Positions 1 through 8,800 of a stretch of 20,075 nt of DNA are shown here, piece after piece. Positions within the stretch are counted from its first letter, which is position 1, and every line of letters starts with the position of its first letter. This DNA is from CAZICM01 sp964537685 (GTDB lineage Bacteria > Myxococcota_A > Polyangia > Polyangiales > Polyangiaceae), in contig CAZICM010000101.1 of assembly GCA_964537685.1 (NCBI GenBank), positions 1 to 20,075 of the forward strand. The letters are read 5' to 3'. The position numbers were made by a program, and so were the translations under genes. The notes beneath the pieces were generated by a model, which had not been told where the DNA came from, did no database searches, and was given only the letters and a program-made list of their open reading frames with translations.

Positions 1-55
1 GGGGTGGCGGCCGCCAGGCGCTTTTGAGCATTTCTTTTGCCCCAAACCCTTCCGC
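1..55. repeat. Structured 55-bp repeat, left copy (cut by the window edge)
   Basis: Bases 1-55 are identical, base for base, to 1283-1337, in the same orientation. The unit contains the 12-bp palindrome TGGCGGCCGCCA followed by a CTTTTGAGCATTTCTTTT stretch and CCCCAAA. The copy probably begins a few bases before the window, because the right copy is preceded by TTT, which completes an outer TTTGGGG/CCCCAAA stem. Together the two copies bracket the Rpn-like gene. Confidence 0.9.
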
Positions 56-138
56 TAATTTTGGACGCCACAACCCGGGCCGAAAAGAAAAAGGCCAAGG
101 AAGAAGCGGCCCCGCAGGCCGATCCAAAAAATCCCTAG
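28..138 (+). pseudogene. Possible orphan C-terminal tail of a plus-strand gene
   Basis: This frame is open from just after an in-frame TGA at 25-27 inside the repeat to a TAG at 136-138. From about 61 it reads like a genuine charged C-terminus (RAEKKKAKEEAAPQADPKNP, then stop), a composition common at the ends of secreted or ribosome-associated proteins. There is no convincing start codon, because the 55-bp repeat occupies the place where the upstream part would be. Its TAG shares the palindrome CTAG (135-138) with the stop of the minus-strand Rpn-like gene. It may be the stump of a gene cut by the repeat or insertion event, or a chance open frame. Confidence 0.25.
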
Positions 139-1181
139 TCTGACTTGCGAGAGCGCCGTGCCCCCGTGCCCTGAGCGAAGATAGACGATAAACTCCGCGC
201 CACAAGAGCCTTCTCAAACCAGCGATCGAGCACGGACACATCCGAACAGATGTCAATCTGAATTTCCTGCTCGCTCGACAACACAAATCCACGCTTCTGC
301 AACACCTTTTTTAAGTTGTCTTTCATCGCCGCGAGACGCCCTTGTTCTATCCCCTTCCCAAGCCATAGCGCCTTGCCCTCCTCCTTGCCTTCGCGCTTGC
401 CTTCGCGCTTGCCTTCACGCTTGCCCACCCGAAAACCACTCTTGTAAAACAAGTTCTCCATCTCGACCTCGCCGCGATCTCTTAACATCAACCACATCGG
501 CTTGTCAAGACCTCTTCCACGCTCATCCCATTGCGCCAAACCCACCATCCCAGCAACCACCTCTTCGTACGTCGCCTCATCCGCCATTTGCCTCAAACGA
601 TCCAACACCATCTCTAGCCGCCGAGGCGTCGCGTCCACCGACAACGGCGCAAATGTCAACCAAAATAAATTGTCCCGTGCAAGAAGTTCATCAACCGTGC
701 GCAAAAACACCGGCTCCAGACGATAATGAACCCCCGAAAACTCACAGTCCAAAGGCGATGTCCTCACCGCTTCCACCAATGGATAGGGCGGCGCGCTCCG
801 GCCGCCAAGCAGGATGACCATGCTCTCGATTCCAGGGATATGCTCGCCCGGCCGGTATTCGCTAAACAGCGAAAGCGCTAGCATCACATGATACTCATAC
901 ACGCGGCGCCCTAGGTCAGGCGGATAATGCGTCATGAATTCCCAGTGCAATATCCGTTCGCCTTGCGATGTCCTCACCAACAGCACCCGGTCCAGACGCC
1001 TTTGTCTCGCCGCAAATTGGGTCTCGTGCCAGTCAAGGCGTTCGATTTGCGTTTCCGCCGGCAGTATCGTCCTTGCTAAAGGCTCAGGCAGTAGTTTGCT
1101 GATGCGCCGTAGGATAAGGTCGGTTTCATGCCTTTGCCGCTTGGCTACAAGTGCGGCCTGCGTCGGCTTGGGCTTGTTCAT
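135..1181 (-). CDS. Rpn-like PD-(D/E)XK nuclease-family protein with GKxEGK tail repeats
   Basis: Protein of 348 aa, using the ATG at 1181 preceded by GAAGGTGG about 7 nt upstream. An in-frame TTG at 1211 would add 10 residues. The layout matches the Rpn/'putative transposase' nuclease family: a conserved Asp (D64) in a beta strand, then a strand ending in HWEF (E81) about 17 residues later, then an RR-YEYH helix. The usual E-x-Q is E-F-M here, so the active site may be altered. A basic/acidic tandem repeat (GKREGKREGKREGKEEGK, residues 253-270) precedes the C-terminal helices and is typical of the copies found in cyanobacteria and myxobacteria. Family members promote RecA-independent recombination in E. 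coli; a role here is inference. The gene lies exactly between two 55-bp direct repeats. Confidence 0.72.
   Translation of the reverse strand: MNKPKPTQAALVAKRQRHETDLILRRISKLLPEPLARTILPAETQIERLDWHETQFAARQRRLDRVLLVRTSQGERILHWEFMTHYPPDLGRRVYEYHVMLALSLFSEYRPGEHIPGIESMVILLGGRSAPPYPLVEAVRTSPLDCEFSGVHYRLEPVFLRTVDELLARDNLFWLTFAPLSVDATPRRLEMVLDRLRQMADEATYEEVVAGMVGLAQWDERGRGLDKPMWLMLRDRGEVEMENLFYKSGFRVGKREGKREGKREGKEEGKALWLGKGIEQGRLAAMKDNLKKVLQKRGFVLSSEQEIQIDICSDVSVLDRWFEKALVARSLSSIFAQGTGARRSRKSD
384..419. repeat. 12-bp tandem repeat inside the Rpn-like gene
   Basis: Three consecutive 12-bp units (CTTGCCTTCGCG, CTTGCCTTCGCG, CTTGCCTTCACG on the plus strand), with a partial fourth unit on each side, encode the repeated tetrapeptide GKRE on the minus strand. 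The unit length is a multiple of three, so copy-number change by slippage would keep the frame. Confidence 0.9.
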
Positions 1182-1266
1182 GGCCGCCACCTTCAGCAAT
1201 GGCCCTGCCAAGATGTGTCGCTCTATATTTCACGGCGTTTTCACTATATTGCCCGCCTATTCCCTC

Positions 1267-1298
1267 TGGCGCCGCCACTTTTGGGGTGGCGGCCGCCA
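1267..1298. other. Hairpin-forming sequence at the edge of the right repeat copy
   Basis: TGGCGCCGCCAC (1267-1278) can pair with GTGGCGGCCGCCA (1286-1298) with a single bulged base and a 7-nt loop. It overlaps the 12-bp palindrome 1287-1298 and the outer stem TTTGGGG/CCCCAAA (1280-1286/1322-1328), so alternative folds compete. It lies between the divergent starts of the Rpn-like gene and the lipoprotein gene. It is not followed directly by a T run, so it is not a classical terminator. Confidence 0.55.
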
Positions 1299-1337
1299 GG
1301 CGCTTTTGAGCATTTCTTTTGCCCCAAACCCTTCCGC
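1283..1337. repeat. Structured 55-bp repeat, right copy
   Basis: Identical to bases 1-55 in the same orientation, 1282 bp away. It carries the palindrome TGGCGGCCGCCA (1287-1298) inside an outer 7-bp inverted repeat TTTGGGG (1280-1286)/CCCCAAA (1322-1328). It ends 17 bp before the ATG of the downstream lipoprotein, so it makes up most of that gene's upstream region. It resembles a dispersed REP- or MITE-like element. Confidence 0.9.
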
Positions 1338-1354
1338 CGTTCTATGCTCTCTCT

Positions 1355-2242
1355 ATGAAAAAGCATGTTCTCACCATTCAATGTCTTTCGTTTGCCTATC
1401 TCGCCGCGGCTTGCTCCAGTACGACAACGGGGGGACAAGGCGGACAATCCAATTCAGGGGGCTCGGGAGGTGCCTCGGCCAGTAGTAGCAGCGGTTCCGC
1501 GGGGATGGGCGGGATGGCCCAACAAGGGGGAGGTGGCGTAGGAGGGATGGGCGGTTCCGGGGGAAGCATGGGCAGCGGCGGCTCGGGAGGCGGCGATGTC
1601 TGTCCGGGGGCCTGTGTGACCAATGCCGATTGTGCTATGCCTAAACCGGTTTGCTCGAAATCAGGCCCCAATCAGGCTTGTAATGCCTGTTATGGAGCCT
1701 GCGATGGCAGCCAAATATGTATGGGGGCCAATACCTGCGTTACCGATGCCGATTGCAATGCGTCGCCCGATGCCCGCTGTGTGTGCGCCGAAAATGGCTG
1801 TTCCATTTGTGTGCTGGGCTATACCGGAGGTCCCGCGGGCTTTCCAGAGGCGTTGGGTCAGGGGGTGTGGCTCATCGGCTGGGCCGGCGGGCTCGATCAT
1901 TTTTCATGGGTGCGTTTTGAGTTTCTAACGGCAACGTCGGGAACCTTTACCTTGCTCGATCCAATGGGTGTGACGCTGACACCTTATTATCCTTGCGAGG
2001 GTTCGGGGCCCTTTCAGGTGAACTTGGGCTTGGGAACGGTTGTGCTGGAGCTTCCGGCGGCGTGCAATATGCCAAAGGCTTGGCTGGATGTCGAATCGTT
2101 TTTCGATCCGGCCGGGTTTCCGCCGCATGCGATTCAAGGCGCCAATATCAAAACGATGGGGCAGTATATTCAGGGCTTTCAGCACAATGCGAGCTTCTGC
2201 GACATGGGCTTTACGATGTGCCCCGACCCCTTTCAGCCCTAG
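1355..2242 (+). CDS. Cys-rich secreted lipoprotein of unknown function
   Basis: Protein of 295 aa. The ATG at 1355 is chosen because it gives a short, perfect lipoprotein signal: KK, a hydrophobic stretch, then LAAAC with the lipidated Cys at residue 20. No good ribosome binding site is visible. Residues 21-80 are a Gly/Ser/Gln/Met-rich flexible linker. Residues 83-152 are Cys-rich, with two similar C-VTNADC / C-VTDADC units, as in Cys-rich repeats of myxobacterial surface lipoproteins. Residues 155-295 look like a beta-rich domain with WLIGWAGG and a few further Cys. Predicted to be anchored at the outer or inner membrane through the lipid. I recognise no enzymatic motif and give no function. 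Confidence 0.8.
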   Translation: MKKHVLTIQCLSFAYLAAACSSTTTGGQGGQSNSGGSGGASASSSSGSAGMGGMAQQGGGGVGGMGGSGGSMGSGGSGGGDVCPGACVTNADCAMPKPVCSKSGPNQACNACYGACDGSQICMGANTCVTDADCNASPDARCVCAENGCSICVLGYTGGPAGFPEALGQGVWLIGWAGGLDHFSWVRFEFLTATSGTFTLLDPMGVTLTPYYPCEGSGPFQVNLGLGTVVLELPAACNMPKAWLDVESFFDPAGFPPHAIQGANIKTMGQYIQGFQHNASFCDMGFTMCPDPFQP

Positions 2243-2254
2243 GCACAAAGCCTC

Positions 2255-2283
2255 TTGACGCGGGCTTGTAAGCGATGTATGTG
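2255..2283 (+). promoter_or_regulatory. Weak candidate promoter for the NmrA-like gene
   Basis: TTGACG (2255-2260) is one base from the consensus -35 and is followed 17 bp later by TATGTG (2278-2283), a poor -10. The ribosome binding site AAAGGAGA (2295-2302) and the ATG at 2311 follow at suitable distances. The match is weak, and read-through from the lipoprotein gene is an equally good explanation. Confidence 0.25.
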
Positions 2284-2310
2284 GGCAATTATCCAAAGGA
2301 GATTTGGGTT

Positions 2311-3189
2311 ATGGGAAAGACAGTTCTTGTGACAGGCGCAACGGGTAAAATCGGTTCTTTGCTGGTTCCTAAGCTAAAGGCAGCCGGAGCGGATGTGAGG
2401 GCCTTGGTGCGCTCCACCGATAAGGGGCAGAAGGCGAAGGAGGAAGGCGCCGATATTGTTCTGGGCGATTTCGATCAGCCCGAAACGCTGAAGGGGGCCA
2501 TGCAGGCGGTCGATACGCTGGTGTTGATTACGCCGCCGGGACCCGAGGCGGATAGGCAGTCGCAGGCTTGTATCGAGGCGGCCAAAGAGGCGGGGGTCAA
2601 GAATGTGGTGAGGATTTCGGCGATTATCCCCGATGATCGGCGGCCGACGGACAACACGCGGCAGCATGCCGAAACGGACGATCTATTAAAGGCTTCTGGG
2701 CTTTCGTTTACGATTTTAAGGCCGCACGCTTTTATGCAGAATATTTTTGCCTCGGCGGGGTCGATCGCCCAGGATGGGAAGATGTATTGGGGGATGGGCG
2801 ATGGGAAGATGGGGATGATCGACGTGCGGGATATCGCCGATGTGGCGGCGAAGGTGGTGATGGAAGAGGGGCATGATGGGGCGATTTATGCGTTAACGGG
2901 TCCTGAATCGATATCGTTCCACGATGTGGCGAGGGAACTGTCAGAAGCGTTGGATCGGGAGATTTCGTATTTGCCCGTGCCGCCCGAGGCGGTGGAGTCG
3001 AGTATGAAGCAGTTGGGGGCAGGAGATTGGATGTCGAAGTTGATGCGGGATTATTCGGAGGCGTATGCGAGCGGGTGGGGGGATTTTGTGACGGAGGATG
3101 TGGAGAAGGTGCTGGGGAGGAAGCCTCGTTCGATTCGGGAGTTTATTCGGGAGGTGCTGGTGCCTTCGTTGAAACTGGCTTCGGCGTAG
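2311..3189 (+). CDS. NmrA/SDR-type NAD(P)-binding oxidoreductase-like protein
   Basis: Protein of 292 aa. The ATG at 2311 is preceded by a strong site AAAGGAGA, and an earlier ATG at 2275 lacks one. The N-terminus has a Rossmann fold: KTVLVTGATGKIG with the glycine-rich TGATGxxG (residues 8-14), then VRALVRS as the second strand, which would bind NAD(P)H, and DTLVLITPP. It matches atypical short-chain dehydrogenases of the NmrA/SDR_a5 group (QorB-like quinone reductases, NmrA regulators): FTILRPHAFMQN and a DVRDIADVAAKV segment are typical. The classical YxxxK catalytic pair is not evident, so it may be a redox sensor or a reductase with an unusual active site. The stop is 3 bp from the stop of the convergent TonB receptor gene. 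Confidence 0.85.
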   Translation: MGKTVLVTGATGKIGSLLVPKLKAAGADVRALVRSTDKGQKAKEEGADIVLGDFDQPETLKGAMQAVDTLVLITPPGPEADRQSQACIEAAKEAGVKNVVRISAIIPDDRRPTDNTRQHAETDDLLKASGLSFTILRPHAFMQNIFASAGSIAQDGKMYWGMGDGKMGMIDVRDIADVAAKVVMEEGHDGAIYALTGPESISFHDVARELSEALDREISYLPVPPEAVESSMKQLGAGDWMSKLMRDYSEAYASGWGDFVTEDVEKVLGRKPRSIREFIREVLVPSLKLASA

Positions 3190-3192
3190 AAG

Positions 3193-5676
3193 TTAATTCA
3201 ATCCCCCTTCCACCCCCAAGCTCGGCACGGCCACCGGGCCTATTTCGGTGGGGGTGCAATTGCCATTTCCATCGCAATCAATGCCGGTCTGCTCTTTGGA
3301 GAGCGAGGCGTTAAGCATTTCAAGCACGAGGGATATCCAGCCTCGCTTGCTGAGTTTCCAGCGCTTTTCGATGCGGCCGTCGATGCGGAAAAAAGGAGCG
3401 GTCCGGTCGCTTCCCCATTGGCGGGCCGTTTCCGCTTCGAGGGGTAATCCAGTGTAGAAGACCATGCGGGTGCCCAAGCGCCAGCCTTTGCCGGGCTCCC
3501 AGGAGATGGCTCCATTGAGAACATGGGTCCGGTCGAAGCGGGCGACGCCCGAGCTTGTGCCAAAGTGCCGGGTGGAGCGGGAGAGAGTGTAGGAAATATA
3601 GCCTCCCAATTGTTCGGTGAGCTTGCGGCGGAGGTAGATTTCCATGCCGATGGCGTTGCCCAGCGCGCGCTGGTTAATAACCGCAGCCCCGTCGCCGTCG
3701 GGTCCCTGGCCTTGATCGGCGGGTTTGGGAGGTTCGGGTCCTGGGCCATTCATGCCTCCTCCCGTCATGCCATTGCCGTTCATTCCATTGGGGCCGTCCT
3801 CGTTGTTGTCGGGGCCATCGCCGCCGGCAGTGTTGAGGACGTCGTTCATGTTGAAGAAGCCGTTGAGGAAGAAAGTGGCGTTGGCTTTGATGCTGAGGGG
3901 AAGCTCGGCTTCGAGACCGGTAGCGGTTTGGAAGCTTTTTTGGAGGCCGCCGGAGAGTTCGCCAATGGCAAAGCCGGGTACGGGGAGGACAAAGGCGGGG
4001 GGTTGATGCGCTAGGCCCATGGCACTGGTGAGGCGGAGGCGCTGGGTGAGAGGTACGCCCATGGCCAATCGCAGGTCGGCGGAGAGTTCGGTGGCGCCCC
4101 GGGAACCCCAGAGGTCGATGCGGGCGCCGGGGGTGAATTCGACTTTGCGGCCGGCGTCGATGATGGCGTCGGCATAGAAGCCGACGGCGATGTCATGGCG
4201 AGGGGGAAAGAGGATATCGAATAGAGCTTGAGCGCCGGTATCGGCTCCAGCATCGATGGAATAGGCATCCATGGTGGCGTCGATGCCTCCGCGGAGGAGT
4301 ATATTTTCGTCGAGGCGGTGGAGAATGCGGGTACGGGAGCCGATCAGGATATCTTGGCTGTAGATGCCTTCGCTTTGGCGGTTGGTGGAGGGGTCTTCGG
4401 GTCCAGCGAGGGCGGTGCGGTCGAGGCCGAGGGTGAAGGCTTGGCGGAGTTTGGTGCGAGGGCCGACTTCGGTATCGTAGCGGAGGTCGAGGCGGTGAAA
4501 TTCGACGCCGAAGATGGTGCGGTCTTTGGTCTCGGTTTCACCGGTGTCGGGGTTGATTCGCTCGGCGATTTGGCCGAGATAATCGTAGGCGCCGAAGGCG
4601 AAGAGGGAGAGGTGTTGGGTGGGGGAGATGTCGTAGGAGCCGCGCAGTTGGTAGTCCCAATAATTGAGGGTGGTGTTGGGGGCAAGGAGAGATAGGGCGG
4701 CGGCGGTGTAGGAATAGCGGCCACCGGCGAGGACGGCGCCTTTGTCGCCCAGGGGAGCTTCAACGAGGGCGCCCGCGTCAAAGAAGCGGATTTGAGCTTC
4801 GCCGTGGAGATGGTCCTCGGGTAAGGTGGTTTCTCCGGAGACAATGCCTCCGGCAAAGCGTCCAAATTGGGCTGGATAGCCGCCTGGGTAGAGGTCGACA
4901 CGGTCGACGATGGCGGGGTTGACAACGGAAGGTCCCAAGGCGAGATGGTAGAGATAGGGGACGCGGATATTGTCGAGGAAGTAGCCGACATTGCCTGGAG
5001 GGGCGCCCCGGATAAAGAAGAAGGGTAGGCCGGAGATGATGGGGGTGACGCCTGGCAAGGATTCGATGGCGCGGAAGGGGTCGCCGAAGGCGCCTGGGAG
5101 GACGCGGACTTCGGCGCGGCCCATGGTGGTAATGCCCAAGGGGCGGCGTTCTCCGATGGCGAGGATTTCGATGGGGGCTTGGGTCATCGGGGTAACGGTG
5201 GTGCCGCGGGAGGTGTTGGGGGTTTGGGAGCCAGGAGACGATTCGGGTGAGGTTTCAGGGAGGGGTTGAAAGACGGGGGGCGTGAAATGAATAAGAACGC
5301 GAATCCTGGCATTGACAGGTTTTCCATCGCGGGTGGCGGGTTCGAAGCTCCAGGACGGGGCGGCTTTTAGGGCGGCGTCGCTAAAGGGGGGCTCGCCTTT
5401 CCATAGCTTTTGATCTTTGACGCTTCCATCGGCGGCCACCGTGATTTCCAAGATGACATCGGCGGCTGTGCGGGCCTCTTCGGGGAGCTGGCTTGGGTAT
5501 TCGGCGCTGAGGGAAGTTTTGGGCTTGGGCGGTACGACGGCGGAGGGAGCTTTTTGAGGCGTTGTTTGACCGGGGGGCGGATTTGGCTTGACTTCATCGG
5601 CCAGGGCGGATGCGGGCCGGACAAGCGAGGCTAAAACGCTGAAAGATACGCATAAAAGAAGAGCTGTGCGATGCAT
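3193..5676 (-). CDS. TonB-dependent outer-membrane receptor with N-terminal TonB_C-like domain
   Basis: Protein of 827 aa. A signal peptide (residues 1-26, cut after ALA) is followed by a Pro-rich stretch and, at about 55-132, a domain like the C-terminal domain of TonB (ITVAADGSVKDQKLWKGEPPFSDAAL... SFEPATRDGKPVNARI). A Ser/Pro/Thr linker then leads to a plug domain from about 180 (LPGAFGDPFRAIESLPGV, FFIRGAPPGNVGYFLDNIRVP, VDLYPGGYPAQFG). The rest is a beta-barrel of alternating strands. It would import or sense a ligand across the outer membrane using TonB energy; the ligand is unknown. A Gly/Asn/Met/Asp-rich insert (about residues 652-698, roughly 3580-3725 in DNA) is probably an extracellular loop. 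The last residue is Asn rather than the usual aromatic. No clear ribosome binding site is seen. Confidence 0.88.
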   Translation of the reverse strand: MHRTALLLCVSFSVLASLVRPASALADEVKPNPPPGQTTPQKAPSAVVPPKPKTSLSAEYPSQLPEEARTAADVILEITVAADGSVKDQKLWKGEPPFSDAALKAAPSWSFEPATRDGKPVNARIRVLIHFTPPVFQPLPETSPESSPGSQTPNTSRGTTVTPMTQAPIEILAIGERRPLGITTMGRAEVRVLPGAFGDPFRAIESLPGVTPIISGLPFFFIRGAPPGNVGYFLDNIRVPYLYHLALGPSVVNPAIVDRVDLYPGGYPAQFGRFAGGIVSGETTLPEDHLHGEAQIRFFDAGALVEAPLGDKGAVLAGGRYSYTAAALSLLAPNTTLNYWDYQLRGSYDISPTQHLSLFAFGAYDYLGQIAERINPDTGETETKDRTIFGVEFHRLDLRYDTEVGPRTKLRQAFTLGLDRTALAGPEDPSTNRQSEGIYSQDILIGSRTRILHRLDENILLRGGIDATMDAYSIDAGADTGAQALFDILFPPRHDIAVGFYADAIIDAGRKVEFTPGARIDLWGSRGATELSADLRLAMGVPLTQRLRLTSAMGLAHQPPAFVLPVPGFAIGELSGGLQKSFQTATGLEAELPLSIKANATFFLNGFFNMNDVLNTAGGDGPDNNEDGPNGMNGNGMTGGGMNGPGPEPPKPADQGQGPDGDGAAVINQRALGNAIGMEIYLRRKLTEQLGGYISYTLSRSTRHFGTSSGVARFDRTHVLNGAISWEPGKGWRLGTRMVFYTGLPLEAETARQWGSDRTAPFFRIDGRIEKRWKLSKRGWISLVLEMLNASLSKEQTGIDCDGNGNCTPTEIGPVAVPSLGVEGGLN

Positions 5677-5686
5677 GCCGAGATGG

Positions 5687-5717
5687 CTTGTAGCCGAGTC
5701 AGGCCCTTATGTGTCAA
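5687..5717 (-). promoter_or_regulatory. Candidate promoter of the TonB receptor gene
   Basis: On the minus strand, a perfect TTGACA (5717-5712) is followed, with a long 19-bp spacer, by TACAAG (5692-5687), about 10 bp upstream of the ATG at 5676. The surrounding AT-rich stretch (5710-5745) also holds a GTGTC...GACAC inverted pair. The 150-bp gap 5677-5826 separates divergent genes and must carry control signals for both. The -10 match is only moderate. Confidence 0.35.
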
Positions 5718-5826
5718 CTATTTTGTTAAAAAGTGTAAAGAGACACGGGGGCGCGGAATGGGGATGACAGATGGTTTAAGGTGGTGGTAGGCTCGCGGCG
5801 TTCAGGCTTTCATCAAGGAGATTGAA

Positions 5827-8800
5827 ATGCGTCGCTCGCTTTCTCACAGGCCGTTCTCGGTGCTCTTGGGTGTATGGTGTTCGGGTGTGCTGATGGGTTG
5901 TGGCTCGGAAGCGCCGCCGGATTCGAGTTCGGGAGGAGGCGCGGGACAAGGCGGTCAAAGCGGGCAAGGCGGTCAGGCCGGACAGGGAGGACAAGGGGGT
6001 CAGGGTGGCGATCCGGTGGTGTGCGGCGATGGAACAGCCGAGGGGTCTGAAGCCTGCGATGATGGAAATAAAGTGGCGGGCGATGGCTGTTCGGCGGTCT
6101 GTGCGGTAGAGAGCGGCTTTGGTTGTCAGAATATGGCGGACTCGCCCAGTGTGTGCACCGATATCGATGAATGCGCGCTCAATCCTTGTGACATGAACGC
6201 GCTTTGCACCAATGTGCCCGGTTCGTTTACATGCGCGTGCAACGCGGGCTTTATGGGCGATGGAATGAGCTGTAGCGACATCGATGAATGCCTGCAGAAC
6301 CCTTGCGATCCCAATGCGAGCTGTGCGAATACCTTGGGTTCTTATTCGTGCACCTGCGATATGGGCTTTACGGGCAATGGAATTACATGCGTGGATATCG
6401 ATGAATGCTTGACGGTGAAGCCCTGCGATGCCTTCGCGACCTGTACCAATACGCCGGGGAGCTATACATGCGCCTGCAATCCCGGCTACACGGGTTCGGG
6501 CATGGTCTGTATCGATATCGATGAGTGCGCGCAAAATATCTGCGATTCCAATGCAAGCTGTGTGAATACGCAGGGCTCGTTTAATTGTACGTGTGACGCC
6601 GGATATTCGGGCAATGGACTTACCTGCACCAATATCGATGAATGCGCGGCCAATCCTTGTCAAAACGGCGGGCAATGCGAGGATTTACCAGGGAGCTATG
6701 CGTGCGTGTGCAAGTGCGGATTTGCTGGAGCGCTGTGCGAGCTTTCGGCGCCCTCAACGGAGATGGTTGAGCTTGCGTCCGCGATGCATCATGTGCTGGG
6801 AAGAAGAGCCAATGGGACGCTGTGGTCTTGGGGCGATAATGATTATGGACAAATGGGCACGGCGGCGAATCACGGGGGAAGCTGGGTGCCGACGCAGGTG
6901 GTGAATTTGACGAATATTGTCGCGATGTCGACGGGTGGGCAGCATGCGCTGGCGCTGCACGCCAATGGTTCGATTTGGGCCTTTGGGCGCAATGATAGCG
7001 GCCAGTTGGGCACGGGGGATATGTATTTAAAGCAATCCGTACCTGTGATGGTCGTGAATTCCAGTGGATTTGTGGGTGTGGCGGCGGGTTTTACGCATAG
7101 CCTGGGGCTGAAGAATGATGGGACGGTATGGGCATGGGGAGACAATACCTATGGTCAATTAGGGGATGGGACAATGATTACGAAAGCGGTTCCGGTGCCT
7201 GTTCAGGGCTTGAGCGACGTGATGGCGATCAGCGCGGGTTTTTGGCATAGTTTGGCGCTAAAGAGCGATGGTTCGGTGTGGGCTTGGGGGCATAATCCAA
7301 ATGGTCAATTGGGGGATGGGACGTTTCTGGGCAAGACCGTACCCGTGATGGTGCCGAATCTCTCCAATGTGACTGCGATTGCTGCGGGCGGATCTCATTC
7401 GATGGCCTTGAGGAACGATGGTTGGGCATGGGCATGGGGAAACAACGCGGCGGGACAGCTTAGCACGGGTACAACGACAGATAAAAACACGCCTCAGCTC
7501 ATGCAAGGCATGTACAATGTGGTGTCGTTGGCGGCGGGTTATTACCAGAATGCCGTTGTAAAGGATGATGGAACGGTGTGGACCGTTGGCGTGAATCGTC
7601 TGGGGCAGTTGGGGGATGGTTTGCAATCTACAAATTCGACTTTAGCGGTGCAGATCAAGGATTTGGGGAATGTGGCGCAGGTTTCTTCTGGAGAAGAATT
7701 CTTCCTGGCGCTTCAGAACGATGGCAAAGTATGGGGGCTTGGCTCTTGTACACATGGTGAGCTGGGGGTTATCCCTGGATTTTTCTGGCTTGCGCCCACG
7801 CAAGTAAAGGTGCTGAGCAGCGTGAGCGAAATTCTGGTTGGGGAAAACACCATGATGGCCATCAAGAACGATGGAACCCAATGGATGTGGGGCTATGACG
7901 GCTATAATTTAATCTATGATGGATTTGATGTGGACCGGAATATCCCTGAAGAAATACAGTCATTTCCTCCGGGTGTGGTGAAGGTATTGGGGGGAATGCA
8001 CAATGTTGTTGTGAAGAATGATGGGACGGTGTGGACCTGGGGGCTGAATGGTTATGGGCAATTGGGAGATGGAACGACATCCTCAAAAAGCTGGCCCGTG
8101 CAGGTCATGGGGATTTCGGATGTGAGTACCGCGGCGGCGGCTGGGTATCATACGCTGGCGCTGAAGAACGATGGAACGGTATGGGCATGGGGGCAAAATA
8201 CCAATGGGGAGCTTGGGGATGGAACAACCACCTCCAAGAGTACGCCGGTGCAGGTGATGGGCCTATCGGGGGTTGTGGAGATTGTGGCTGGATATCATCA
8301 TAATTTAGCGATAAAAAACGATGGCACGGTGTGGGTGTGGGGAAGCAATAGTTATGGACAGGCGGGAGATGGGACCTCTGGAAACAACAAGCTGGTGCCG
8401 GTGATGGTATCGAATATGATGGGGGCTTTGCATGCAGCGGCAGGCGAAGAGCACAGCATTATCGTGAAAAGCGATGGCAGCGTGTGGACCTTTGGGCGGG
8501 GCGATGAGGGACAACTGGGGAATGGGACGATTTTTATGAATAAATCCACACCCTTTCAAGTACCGGGCCTAAGTAACGTGCTGAGCGTGAGCGCGGGCTA
8601 TAAGCACAATGTGGTGATGAAGAGCGATGGCACGGTGTGGGTATGGGGAGAAAATTCTCGGGGAGAGCTTGGAAATGGGGATACTTTTCATCAAACCTCG
8701 CCTGTGCTAGCCTTTTCCAATGCAGTAAGCGCCAAGGCGGGACGGTGGCATTCGTCGGTACTCGCAGCGGATGGAACGGTGTGGAGCTGGGGGTATAACA

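Noticed and set aside
1267..1337. Rho-independent terminator at the 55-bp repeat
   Set aside because: The hairpin is not followed by a T run and lies between divergent genes, where no terminator is needed.
1396..1671. Proline-rich frame antisense to the first lipoprotein
   Set aside because: It is simply the complement of the Gly-rich linker codons.
4344..4991. 215-aa minus-strand frame inside the TonB receptor gene
   Set aside because: An out-of-frame shadow of the receptor, almost only Ser/Pro/Ala/Thr, with no domain.
5776..6675. 299-aa open frame antisense to the EGF-like region of the large lipoprotein
   Set aside because: It mirrors the repeated EGF codons on the other strand, has no ribosome binding site or recognisable domain, and the plus-strand protein is certain.
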